64,000 nucleotides of DNA, from NCBI GenBank assembly GCA_017163975.1, contig JAFFSR010000237.1, forward strand, positions 6,510,001-6,574,000, read 5' to 3'. The translations under genes were made by a program, and so were the position numbers. Origin of the DNA: Anastatus disparis (taxonomy: Eukaryota > Arthropoda > Insecta > Hymenoptera > Eupelmidae). A model generated the notes under the pieces. That model was not told the DNA's origin. It saw only the letters and a program-made list of their open reading frames with translations, and ran no database searches. Position 1 is the first letter of the stretch, and every line of letters starts with the position of its first letter. This document shows positions 1 through 10,175 of this stretch, piece by piece.

Positions 1-2317
1 AAATTAAAAAATAAGAACCAAAGAAAGCAAAACTGAAAAAGACTTTGTAATTTACGAGAAAAAAAGAAGGCTATAGTAAAAAAAAGGCTTGATAAAAACA
101 TAAACTTACCCACTCTTTTCTATATCTTCGAAGTCAGTATATGGGTGTTTCATCACAAATCGAGTCTTGGCGAGCTTATATAGCCAAATCGTTGAAGCAA
201 AAGGAACCCAATCTTCTTTTAAATCAATTATTCAGCTCGCGATGAGTCTCTTTCGCGCACGCACATATACACACATATGCAGAGCAATAAAAATATTTTA
301 TAAAGATAGTCCTAACGGCCGTTTCGAGCGGCTCGTATTTTATAGTCAATGCACCGGCAGCTCTTATATGCCTTTGTGAGCGCACGCATAAGCTTAAAGA
401 ACACGTGCGCCTCCGTTATATACACGTGTGCGTGCGGCTATACGATTTACGCGAAATTCCAGACGTGTAGGCTTCTTTTACCTTTTTTATCATTTAAAAT
501 GGTATCGAAGTTTTTTTTAACTGTCTAATAGAGGTTAAAGTAACCGAGTTCGGATTTTTGTTTTCTTCCAATCTGACAAATAAAATAAAATGTAGTTATT
601 TAAAAATATATAGCGATTCGAATGCGAATAATTTTTTTAACATTAAAATTTGAAAACAACGTTACAGTTACAAAGAGTTAAATTTTATTATTTAAAAACT
701 GTTATCAGATTATTTTATTATTTTAAAACCAATAAATTAAAAAGAACCTAGCATTATGCTTATCAATCCTATAAAACTTTTTAAGCTGTCTTTTTTTTAC
801 AAATATTACGTTTTTTTAATTAAACTGTATACTTTTCCCCCTTATCATTGTTTATTTAAAATTCCTCTACAACTTTTATATTTCGTCTTTTGTTATAACA
901 TCCTTTCTTCTTTTTTTTCAGTGCATTCTCTTTCTATTTCATCGTATACATTCGCCATCCTCTTGTTTTATAACCCTACGAGTTTAATGCTCGCATCAAA
1001 CTTTTAATTGCCCGACTCGCCTTACAAATTACTAACAGATGGGCCCTGCTTATACGTCGCGCAAGCTCTTCTAACCGTAAAAATCGTCCACGTAGATTAT
1101 ACGCGAGAAAAGTCTTCTATTTTTCTTTTTTTTTCCTTGGACATACGTGTACGGGCACAAGCTTTTCCGTCCTTCGCTAGATAAAAGTTTACCCGCCTAA
1201 AGAGAAAACAGCGCGAAAATTAAAAAATTTCACGTTCTTTTTCACGAGAGAAAAAAAAGGAGAATACACGATAATGTAACGAAAAGCATTCGGAGCTTTC
1301 GCACTCTGGATTTATAATTCTTCTTCCTTTTTTTTAACTTGGTTTATAGGTAGAAAGATGAAGGAAGAGAATGGCGAGGATTCCATAATATCTTCTTTTT
1401 TTTTTTAAACGTTGCGTTTCAAACTTTGAGGAAGCGAGAGCTAGTGGAGGAAAATGATGGTGGCAAAAGTTGTTAAAAAGTTTTGAGCAGTAGTTTGGGG
1501 TTTTGGGCTGTGAAATGATTTTTTCCATATAAACTTCACTTTTGATGATAACGGAAACTTTTGATACAATATGAACTTGAAAATAAAAATATTGTTTAAG
1601 TGCTTTAAAGTTTTTAAATAATGAAATTTGCCTAATATCTTTTTGTAAATGAACTTAATTTCTAGTAATACCGTTGATCATTACATACTATTTTGTGCAG
1701 AAAATTATTAAATCATCCAATTTGGTTAATAAGTCAGGGGTTTTCATACTTTTATTAAATTAAATTTGTATCAACATTATAAAATTTAAAAAATTATATT
1801 TCGAAAAATATTTGTAAATTTAAAAAATCATTTTCAACAGTAACAAAACACACTTACGGCCATAAACTTAGCAATAAAAATTATTTGTTAAACAAACAAA
1901 TTAAACAAGTTTTTAATAAACTAATCATTTATAATTTGGATTTGAAGCTTTCACGGTGTATATTAGCCATCTACACGGTCGAAATGCGAAAAACCCTTCA
2001 ACGATTAATCATTCATAATCTTATTACAGAAGTTGTCAATATGTTTATATTAAAATAAAAAACGAGGATAGATATACTTACTATATATAGATACAAAAAA
2101 GTTAAGCTTCTACATTATAAACAATTTTGTAAAGAATTATATAAAAAAATGTTACAGAGATCGTCAAATATCTGACATTGTAAAAATTTTATTTAAAAGA
2201 TATAATTTTAACTTGATTTTATAAAAACCAAAAAATATAGATAGTATACTATTCAATTATATGCATCATGAGTGAAAGGGACAGAATGATGAGTTTTAAA
2301 TGTAAACTGTTATTGTA
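1..2317. other. Gene-free stretch at window start
   Basis: I see no supportable gene here. The short open frames are low-complexity and have no recognisable domain. The base composition alternates: moderately GC-rich, CpG-containing patches (about 130-480 and 1010-1330) lie in otherwise strongly AT-rich DNA with long T and A runs. Such patches could be regulatory or remnants of exons of a gene outside the window, but nothing in the sequence decides this. Confidence 0.6.
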
Positions 2318-2428
2318 TCCACAATACATATTTTATTTCTTGTGGTATTTATGTGTACAAATATGTCAGAATTTTTCATACAAAGAATTAAATTACAATG
2401 TCAAAATTTTTAACATGAACAAAGAATG
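2318..2428 (+). promoter_or_regulatory. Shared upstream block of IR-A
   Basis: A block of roughly 110 bases recurs upstream of six of the eight receptor genes. It starts with a CATATTTTATTT-like stretch, continues through ATGTCAGAATTT and ends with GTCAAAATTTTTAACAT. Here it lies about 130 bases before the start codon. Conservation between diverged paralogues whose other flanks have drifted suggests a promoter element or a transcribed 5' leader; the sequence alone cannot say which. Confidence 0.55.
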
Positions 2429-4198
2429 TAAACGTTCAGAATCGTAAATAACTTTTTTTAAAACATGACCTTAATTATTGAATTTTGAATTTACTACTCT
2501 GTCTAAAGTGTTCAATATGAGTAATATTAACACTTTTACTCTGCAAAGAAATTGAGATGATGTACTTCCAATTGATCGCAATTTTTATTTTTTATCAACA
2601 TCAGTTGGTACTAATGGAAAAATGGCAAACTCGCATTGTGGAAAAACTGATTCATGAACTTAATACATATCAAATAACATTATTTTCAAGAGAAAACAAC
2701 GTAAATGAAATAAACGATCGAAATGATCTTATACACAAAATTATTTGTAATGTTCCAACAATTTTTATTAACTCAACTCATATTCAAACTGATGATAATA
2801 TATTATTTGACATTAAAGTACATGAAAATCCAAGGGCTGCCCGAGTACTGTATATTATTTTACTTAATCAAGAAATCACTGATGTAGCCATGCAATATTT
2901 GAAAGACACATTTGAAGAATTTATACAATTAGCACCATTACACACAAGACCCAAATGTTTGCTTATTGATTTCAACAAGAATCCCTTATCAGACGTTACA
3001 TTAAAAAATTTATTTGAGTATGTTTGGTCTAATCAATTTCTCGATTTCACAATACTTCAAATTACAGGTAAAGGATATCCATTAATATTGCACTATAATC
3101 CTTTTATTGACACTATAAAAAAAGAATATTTGAATTCTGAAACTAACATATTTCCTGATAAATTACAAAATATCTACAAGTATCCTATCAAAGTAGCAGC
3201 ATTTGTCTTTCCAGCCTTTTTTGAAATAATTAAGAATCAAAACAATGAATCAAAATTGATATACTTAAAATGGAATTATGGTGAAAAAGTTGCTACCCGC
3301 ATAAAAAAAATTTGTATTGCCAAGATATTGGTGAAACAATATCCAATATATTGCATTTATTTAATAATCCCTTGGCAAAATTTTTCCAATATTTCGCCAA
3401 CATTTAGCATTTATCAATCCCTAGGGCCAAAACCCACATTATTCCCACATATTGGCAATATATTGGATATTGCTGATATATTGGATATTGCTAATCAATA
3501 TGTATAATGATAAATAATTTCAAATAAAAAATCAAAGTTTTACCACATTTAATTGAAAACTTTTTAACTTTTTTTTATATCATATCTATAAAGTATACAA
3601 TATAGGTGATATTAAAATCTTTAATATAATATATAAAAATAAAATATTGGTAAATTAAATTCAGAAATCTTTTTTTGCAAAACTAAAAATATATTTAGTA
3701 AAATAATTTTTCAAGTCAAATTTTACGAATATAAATATAACAAAAAATATATTATACTAATTGTATATTTACATTACAATTTGGTTGAAATAATTTTTGA
3801 GTAACAGAAATGTTAAATCAAATTTAATCAACACAAATCGACTTATGTCATTTTTGTAAATAAGAAACAGATGAAATCATTTTTAATTTTAATAAATACA
3901 ACTTAAAGAAAATAGTTCATATATTTTATTGTTCAAAATGTTTCATTAATTTGAATAATGACGATTCTTTATGTCTTTAATGTAATAATAATTCAATAAA
4001 TTATTTTCTTGAAATTTCTTTAATTTCACAATTAAAAACATTATACAAACGACCTTATTTTTACGAAAAAATAAATAAAAGTCCTAGAAATCAGTCACTT
4101 CAAGCTCAAAAAATTTTTTTTCACACTGAGGGCGTGAAATTCAATTTTTTATGTCTATTCTTAGAGGCTAAAATAGCTCTTTTTTACCCAAGGGCAAA

Positions 4199-4993
4199 AT
4201 AGTATATTATTCACCAAGGGTGAAAAGTTGACCATTAAATGTTCGCGTATAGATTGCCCCCGAGCGCAGCGAGGGGGCAAATACGCGAACAATTGCTGGT
4301 CAACTTTTCTCCCGAGGTAAATATACGATTTTTTCTTGTCTCCGGCGAAAAGTACGTCCAACTTACCCTTTGTGATAATTCGTTTTTGATGATAAATCAT
4401 TAAAATAAAAATACCGCGATGAATCGCCTGCTGCTTTCGACCGAGTATGCTCTATCCTTCTCTGCCCCTCTCCCACTGATGATAAATCATTAAAATAAAC
4501 CATCAATATTTCACACACATTTTATAATTTACACACTTTATAACACACTGCAATTTATAATTCACAAAATAAAACAAATTAGGTTTTAATAATAAAATAT
4601 TTAAAATTGCTATATAAGAAAGATAAAGAAAAAGATACTGCTTGTTGTAACCGGCAAAGAAGGCTAGCCATAGCCCTCCATTCGCGGCCACCTTTATAGT
4701 ACATATAAGAGAAAGAAAGAGAGAGGAAGAGAGTCAATTCTTAAAGCCGGTGGACAGAGAAGGATAGACGCAACCCTCTCTATTCTGCATGAAAAAGAAA
4801 GAGAGAGGGAGAGAGTCAATGTCTAAAGCCGGTGGACAGAGAAGGATAGACGTAGCCCTCTCTATTCTTAACTGCCGTGAAAAACAGCGTCAACATGATT
4901 GCGCATCGCTAGTGCGCCGAGTCGCCGTGGATAATGCTTAACTTCTCTCTTAGATAGTAGACGTCTTTTGACGTACTTTTCGCCAGGGGATGA
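4199..4993. mobile_element. Double-hairpin element, copy 1, with about 600 bases inside hairpin 2
   Basis: Hairpin 1 (4199-4336) begins ATAGTATATTATTCACC, folds on itself through AAAAGTTGACCA/TGGTCAACTTTT and TGTTCGCGTAT/ATACGCGAACA, and has the apex CCGAGCGCAGCGAGG at 4260-4275. Hairpin 2 has the left arm GGCGAAAAGTACGTC near 4344-4358 and its complement near 4970-4984, ending GCCAGGGGATG. About 600 bases have inserted between the arms of hairpin 2. It lies inside the larger transposon, so it is nested. No open frame belongs to it. Confidence 0.6.
4711..4870. repeat. Tandem pair of about 80 bases
   Basis: Two consecutive copies of a purine-rich unit containing AAAGCCGGTGGACAGAGAAG and CCCTCTCTATTCT occur at about 4711-4788 and 4796-4868, with few differences. 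The nearby sequence TGATAAATCATTAAAATAAA is also duplicated, at about 4380 and 4481. This is nested repeat debris within the loop of hairpin 2 of the double-hairpin element. Confidence 0.7.
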
Positions 4994-5059
4994 GAAAAAA
5001 GTAATTTTCTAATAAGCGTAATTGATTTTTACCAAGAAATTTACTTTTCGTGTCTCAGA

Positions 5060-5740
5060 GTTATACTGAATGGCGGATGAGTCGATGTATAAATTGAGAA
5101 ATGGGTGCATGGCGCAATGAATTCATAGGTGGATTTATGGGACGATAAAATGACGGCTCAATGGTTCGATGGACAGATCGATAAATATGACGATAGGTCG
5201 ATGGGCGGATAAATATTAATGTCGATGGATCACTAAATGAATACGTCGATGGGTTGATAGACTGATTGATGGATAGATGAAATAGTCGATGGGTTAATGG
5301 GCGCATAGATGAATTTTTTCGAAGGGTTTATGGGCCGATGGGCGGATAGATGTATTTGTCGATTGGTTGACGGTCCGTTGGGCGGATAGATGAATTTGTC
5401 GATGGGTTGATGGGCGGAATTTGTTGATGAGTGGAAAAAAGAATTCGTTGATGGGTTAATGGATGGATGGATGAATTTTTTGGTGGACGTCAGAAGTTGA
5501 ATGGGTCGATGAGTTGATAGGTCTATTGATCGATGAATTCATGGGTAAATGGGTTAATTGGTCAATAAATCAATGGGTCGATAGGTTCATGGTTCAATAA
5601 ATTGATGGTTGCATGGGTAGATGGGTCAAAGAGTACGTGGATCGGCAGGATGATGGGTCAATGGATTCATGGGCCGATGGGTCATTGGTTTTGATGAGTT
5701 GATCTGTCGATGGGCTGATGGGTTCGTGGGCAATTTCTTT
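5060..5740. repeat. Degenerate GATGG-rich tandem repeat
   Basis: Nearly 700 bases are built from imperfect repeats around GATGGGTTGATGGGCGGATA. The repeat gives apparent open frames on both strands rich in Ile, Asn, Pro and Ser or in Gly, Trp and Asp, which I take to be artefacts. It lies inside the 4.5 kb transposon. Confidence 0.8.
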
Positions 5741-5926
5741 AATTTTCCTCCTTTCGTACCCAACTGCTTCTTGCCGAGGCAAATTCGACAGTCTTATTTT
5801 CTCATTTTCATTTTAATTTTATCATCTATTAATGCCGTTATTTTTTGTATTATTTATGAATTTATTTTTAATGTGGCTAAATTTGACGCCCTTCGTGTAT
5901 GAAAAAGTAATATGTTATCTACGGAA

Positions 5927-6013
5927 GTAAAGGTGTTTTTGCCCTCGTCTTTATTGTCACCCTCGCTTCGCTCAGGCTTCAAACTCGACTCAGGCAAAAA
6001 TCACCTATTTTAC
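5927..6013. repeat. Short fold-back element
   Basis: The ends GTAAAGGTGTTTTTGCC and GGCAAAAATCACCTATTTTAC are inverted repeats. The centre carries CCCTCGCTTCGCTCAGG, which read on the other strand matches the AGCG-N-AGCGAG apex of the double-hairpin elements. It abuts the start of the transposase frame. Confidence 0.6.
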
Positions 6014-6027
6014 TCCCTTGGTTAACA

Positions 6028-6615
6028 ATGTACTATTCTGATATTTATGATGGTTTGCTGTATCAAGAAATGCTCCGTCCAAATAAAATATTAAGTGATC
6101 CCAACAATATATCTTTTACATGGTATTCTGACGGCGTTAGAATTTTTAAATCTTCCAAATACAATATTTGGACGTTTTATTTAACAATTAATGAATTTCC
6201 TTACAAAGAACAACATAATATTGAAAATGTGTTGTTAATTGGCTTGTGGTTTAGAAAACTGAAACCTAAAGTTAATCTCTTTTTAACTTCCTTAAAAAAT
6301 TCATTAAAAAAATTGTATAAAGGCATAGATTTTGAAGTACCCAACGTAGATAAACCTATTAATGTTAAAGGTATAATTTTAAATGGCACGTGCAATTTGC
6401 CAGCTAAAGCAATTTTTCGAAATATGTGTCAATACAACGGTGAATTCGGTTGTCAAATATGCAAAGAGGAAAGCATTTTGATTGACAAATCAAGAGTATA
6501 CCCTTTTGAAAAGAAATTAACTTTGCGAACTGATAGCGAAACCATTCTGCACGGTCAACAAACATATGTTAGTAATATTAAAGTTTGGGATGTTGAGGGA
6601 CCAACAATGCTCTAA
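6028..6615 (+). pseudogene. Truncated tnp2-type transposase
   Basis: A 195-codon open frame resembles the middle of tnp2-like (Transposase_21) transposases common in insect genomes. Recognisable blocks in order are YSDGVRIFKSSKYNIWTFYL, NEFPYKE, LLIGLWFRKLKP, ILNGTCNLPAKAIF and the zinc-knuckle-like QYNGEFGCQICKEE, ending in VWDVEGPTML. Family members continue past this GP(S/T) block into the catalytic region; here the frame stops and nothing recognisable follows. The amino end is also missing or unrecognisable. It lies inside the 4.5 kb transposon in the same orientation as the surrounding receptor gene. The fragment identifies the element but cannot supply transposition. Confidence 0.75.
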
Positions 6616-7077
6616 AATTGTACCAAAATTCATTACATTAACCGGTAGTCCAGGGGCAAACTACGTAAGTCGTGGCCGACCAAAGTCCTCGATTCTAACC
6701 AGGTTTTTTTTATATATTTTGACCTGCCGATTTCGAATTTTTTTGGGTCGAAAGTCTGAAAATGGCGCATTTAATAATTATTAACAATTTTTATAAACAA
6801 ATTATAGAAATGCGTTTTTTCTAGAAAAAAAAAATTTTATCATGTTTTTTAGGTTATTTTGAGGAAAAAAGGTTCTCATGAACATATTGCTAAAATGCAC
6901 TAAATCGGCAGAAAACAATCACAGTTTGAAAAAACGCGATTTTTCAAAAATTTGACAGCTTATAGCTCAGCTTCTACTGCTTTAATTTTTACTCACAATA
7001 GCTTAAATTGTTTATTAAAATGTAAACTTAAAGATTACATTAGTTGGCGACAGTATTTATAATGAGTACATTACCCA

Positions 7078-7180
7078 TTAATCGCTCAAAAAGTACTGTA
7101 TACGCACACCCGCGCGCTGACCTGCGACGCCAGGGACTGTACATAGGTAAGCTGTAAATGGTACTTTTTTGGGCGATTAA
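7078..7180. repeat. Fold-back element
   Basis: TTAATCGCTCAAAAAGTAC at the left and GTACTTTTTTGGGCGATTAA at the right are near-perfect inverted repeats around a GC-rich centre. It lies just inside the right arm of the 4.5 kb transposon. Confidence 0.6.
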
Positions 7181-9068
7181 ATTTTGAACAATAAAATATA
7201 TGAACTATTTTCTTTAAGTTGTATTTATTAAAATTAAAAATGATTTCATCTGTTTCTTATTTACAAAAATGACATAAGTCGATTTGTGTTGATTAAATTT
7301 GATTTAACATTTCTGTTACTCAAAAATTATTTCAACCAAATTGTAATGTAAATATACAATTAGTATAATATATTTTTTGTTATATTTATATTCGTAAAAT
7401 TTGACTTGAAAAATTATTTTACTAAATATATTTTTAGTTTTGCAAAAAAAGATTTCTGAATTTAATTTACCAATATTTTATTTTTATATATTATATTAAA
7501 GATTTTAATATCACCTATATTGTATACTTTATAGATATGATATAAAAAAAAGTTAAAAAGTTTTCAATTAAATGTGGTAAAACTTTGATTTTTTATTTGA
7601 AATTATTTATCATTATACATATTGATTAGCAATATCCAATATATCAGCAATATCCAATATATTGCCAATATGTGGGAATAATGTGGGTTTTGGCCCTAGG
7701 GATTGATAAATGCTAAATGTTAGCGAAATATTGGAAAAATTTTGCCAAGGGATTATTAAATAAATGCAATATATTGGATATTGTTTCACCAATATCTTGG
7801 CAATACGAATTTTTTTTACGCGGGTAGCACCATTAATGCAGAATTAGAACATGTATTTATTGAAGATTCGGATGTGAACATGATGTTTTTGCAAGTTTTA
7901 TCAAAATTAATATTTAATCGAGTAAACATAGTAAATATGGCATGCATGGTTAGTACGGTGAATGGAAAAACAACAATTGGTAAAAATTATAGTTTCATGA
8001 AATTAGTGATAGCAGTACCTATTATAAAATATTCTACTTTCGATGTTTCATCAACAGTTTTGATAGCTATATTCATTTCTCTGACAGTCATAATTAGTCT
8101 TTTTGTTGTCGCACGTTTTTTTCGCTTTTCCAAAAATATTTGGAGTATTTTTAACATATTTAAAATTTTATTAGGTATGTCAATTGCAAACGAACCACAG
8201 CGTTGGAAAGAACGTTTTGTATTCTTGGGAATCATTATATTTTCAATGCAATATTCTGCAGATTTTATGGCCTTATTAACAGATGTAAATATATTTATGG
8301 AAGAGAAACCTTTTGACACACTAGAAGAAATATATGAATCAAATATACCTTTATACATTAGAATGCGTTTTATATATGACATAATTTTCAATAATGATGA
8401 TGAAATTTTTCAAAAACTGCAGACACGAACAAACGTAATAAATGATCTAGATGATTGTTATAAAGCCATTGCAAAAAATATACTTTCAATTTGTATTGAT
8501 TTTGAAGGAGGAGCTATTTACAATATGAATAAATATAATATAGCGAATGGTAGTAAATAATGATGAAATTTTTGAAAAATTGAAGACGTGGACGAGTATA
8601 ATAAATCGTATAGACGATTGTTTTGAAGCCATTGCAAAGAATATTCCTTCAATTTGTATTGAGGTGGAAGTATCAGCTATTTATTATATGAATAAATACA
8701 ATACAGCGAAAGGTAGTCAAATAATGAAAATTGCTAAGCCATATTTATATATAGATAATATGGCTTACGTATATGAACAAGCTTCTCCTTTTGTTGAGAA
8801 GTTCGACAATATTTTGCAGAGATTTATTGACTATGGAATGGCTGATGTTTATGTCTATAGAAATGACAAAAAAATACAATTTGATGTTTCTCTTAATGAA
8901 GACAATTATAACATGGGATATGTATGCTTTTTAGCTGTTGCAAATGCTATTAGCTTAATTGTCCTTAGTATCGAATTGCTCATACATAAACATGATACAT
9001 CAAACATATTTAAGTTTAATTTAAAAAAGAATAATAAAAAAAAACAATATCGATCAAGGTTGGTTTAA

Positions 9069-9620
9069 GTAATTTCAAAGCTGTGTTGTTTTTAAAGTTG
9101 TAGGTCGTATCCATAATAATGTGTAATGAGTTAATCAAGTAATGATAAAACCGTTGATGGTTTAATTGATGAAATATAGACTTTTCTAGTTTGGAATATC
9201 AGTGTTTTCTGCTTTCACACTATGAGTCTTCAAATAAGAATTAGTTTATATTTATAATACGTTCTTCTTCGTTGTTCGTTACAATAGAAATAAGCCACGA
9301 ATTAAACTTTGACCAGAATTAAACTAAATATGGATATAAGAAATTAATATTTATATATATTTCGAAAAAATATTATTTGAAGCTTCATATTTATAATTTT
9401 ATTATTTTTTTAAGGCATCAAATATTTTAATTAAAGTAATATCTTTTCAAAAGTTACACAGATTTTTAAAGACTTAATATCGGAAAAATTCCATCGAAAA
9501 GATATAGTTATAAATTGATTTTTCAAAAACTAAAAGACTCTGATGAAAGATTATTCAATTATACGTATTCAATGAATAGACAAAAAATAATGGAAAGTTT
9601 CAAATGTCAACTGTCATTGT
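9069..9620. other. Spacer between IR-A and IR-B
   Basis: AT-rich spacer. I see no gene or structured repeat in it. Short stretches resemble the 3' flanks of the other receptor genes, as expected after tandem duplication. Confidence 0.5.
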
Positions 9621-9732
9621 ATCTGCAATCAATATTTTAGTTTATTTAGTATTCATGTAAACAATTATGTCAGAATTTGACATGGAAAGGAATAATTTTA
9701 AAGATCAAAATTTTTAACATTAAAGAAGCCTG
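9621..9732 (+). promoter_or_regulatory. Shared upstream block of IR-B
   Basis: Same block as upstream of IR-A: CAATATTTTAGTTTATTTAG, ATGTCAGAATTTGACATGG, GATCAAAATTTTTAACAT. Here it lies about 445 bases before the start codon, farther than in the other copies, with extra AT-rich sequence in between. Confidence 0.5.
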
Positions 9733-10175
9733 ACACCATCAAACAAAACAATTATAAATAATTTTTTTTAAAAACGTAATTTTGTGTAATATTTGTAATT
9801 ATCAATGGTAACTAATGACTCATAATATTGTTTTGCTAAAACTTTTTAAAATTAGTTAAACTTACTACCTAACACGTGATAGAGTAGAAAAAGGATAACA
9901 TTAAACTTAAACAAAAATTATAATTTATTGATTATTGACAAAACTATATCAGATGGTCATTAAGTAGCCGGAGATTAGTTAGCTTTATATATTTACATAT
10001 TAAACTTAAAATAATTTTCTAAACACGGTTCTATGTTGCCAGCGAAAAACTAAACATCAACCTGAACCATTTCAACCAATAGCAGACCGAATAAACAGTC
10101 AACAATTGAACACACTAATTTTTTATAAAGGGATAATTACTTTCACATTGCAAAAATATATAAATTGATGATAAA

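Larger units (their letters stand above)
3296..7824 (+). mobile_element. 4.5 kb DNA transposon with about 645-base inverted repeats, tnp2/CMC-like
   Basis: The element starts CCCGCATAAAAAAAATT and ends with the inverted complement AATTTTTTTTACGCGGG. The inverted repeats are nearly perfect over about 3296-3940 and 7183-7824. A TA dinucleotide flanks both ends (3294-3295 and 7825-7826), as expected of a two-base target duplication. The interior holds a broken transposase frame related to the tnp2 (Transposase_21) type of the CACTA/Mirage/Chapaev group, two hairpin elements, a tandem pair and a long GATGG-rich repeat. TA duplications are described for Mirage-like members of that group and for Tc1/mariner; the transposase favours the former. 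The copy is not autonomous. The close match of the two arms suggests a recent insertion. Confidence 0.85.
2557..9068 (+). pseudogene. IR-A: ionotropic-receptor-like gene broken by a transposon and a recombination
   Basis: This is the first copy of the tandem IR array. The part at 2557-3295 encodes the amino-terminal ligand-binding-like half (motifs MEKWQT, HENPRAARVLY, FPDKLQN). Reading is cut by a 4.5 kb element at 3296-7824. Removing the element plus one TA rejoins the frame exactly at V-A-S-T-I-N-A-E, matching the V-A-x-x-I-N-A-E of the paralogues. The second half (7827-8556) holds the first transmembrane helix, the pore-like segment (LLGMSI, then RWKERFVF) and the second helix. A stop follows GSK at about 8557. 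From 8561 a second copy of the NNDEIFxKL to NKYN segment continues in another frame, nearly identical to IR-C, to a carboxyl-terminal helix and stop at 9068. Both lesions prevent a normal receptor. It could have been functional before the insertion, because the frame at the insertion site is otherwise clean. Confidence 0.9.

Noticed and set aside
5061..5902. Open frames on both strands over the GATGG-rich region
   Set aside because: They are by-products of a degenerate tandem repeat, with low-complexity residue patterns and no domain.
7987..8391. Minus-strand frames overlapping the receptor genes (also 13998-14474, 22963-23253, 35769-36101)
   Set aside because: Antisense shadows of the conserved receptor coding sequence, recurring at the same place in each paralogue.
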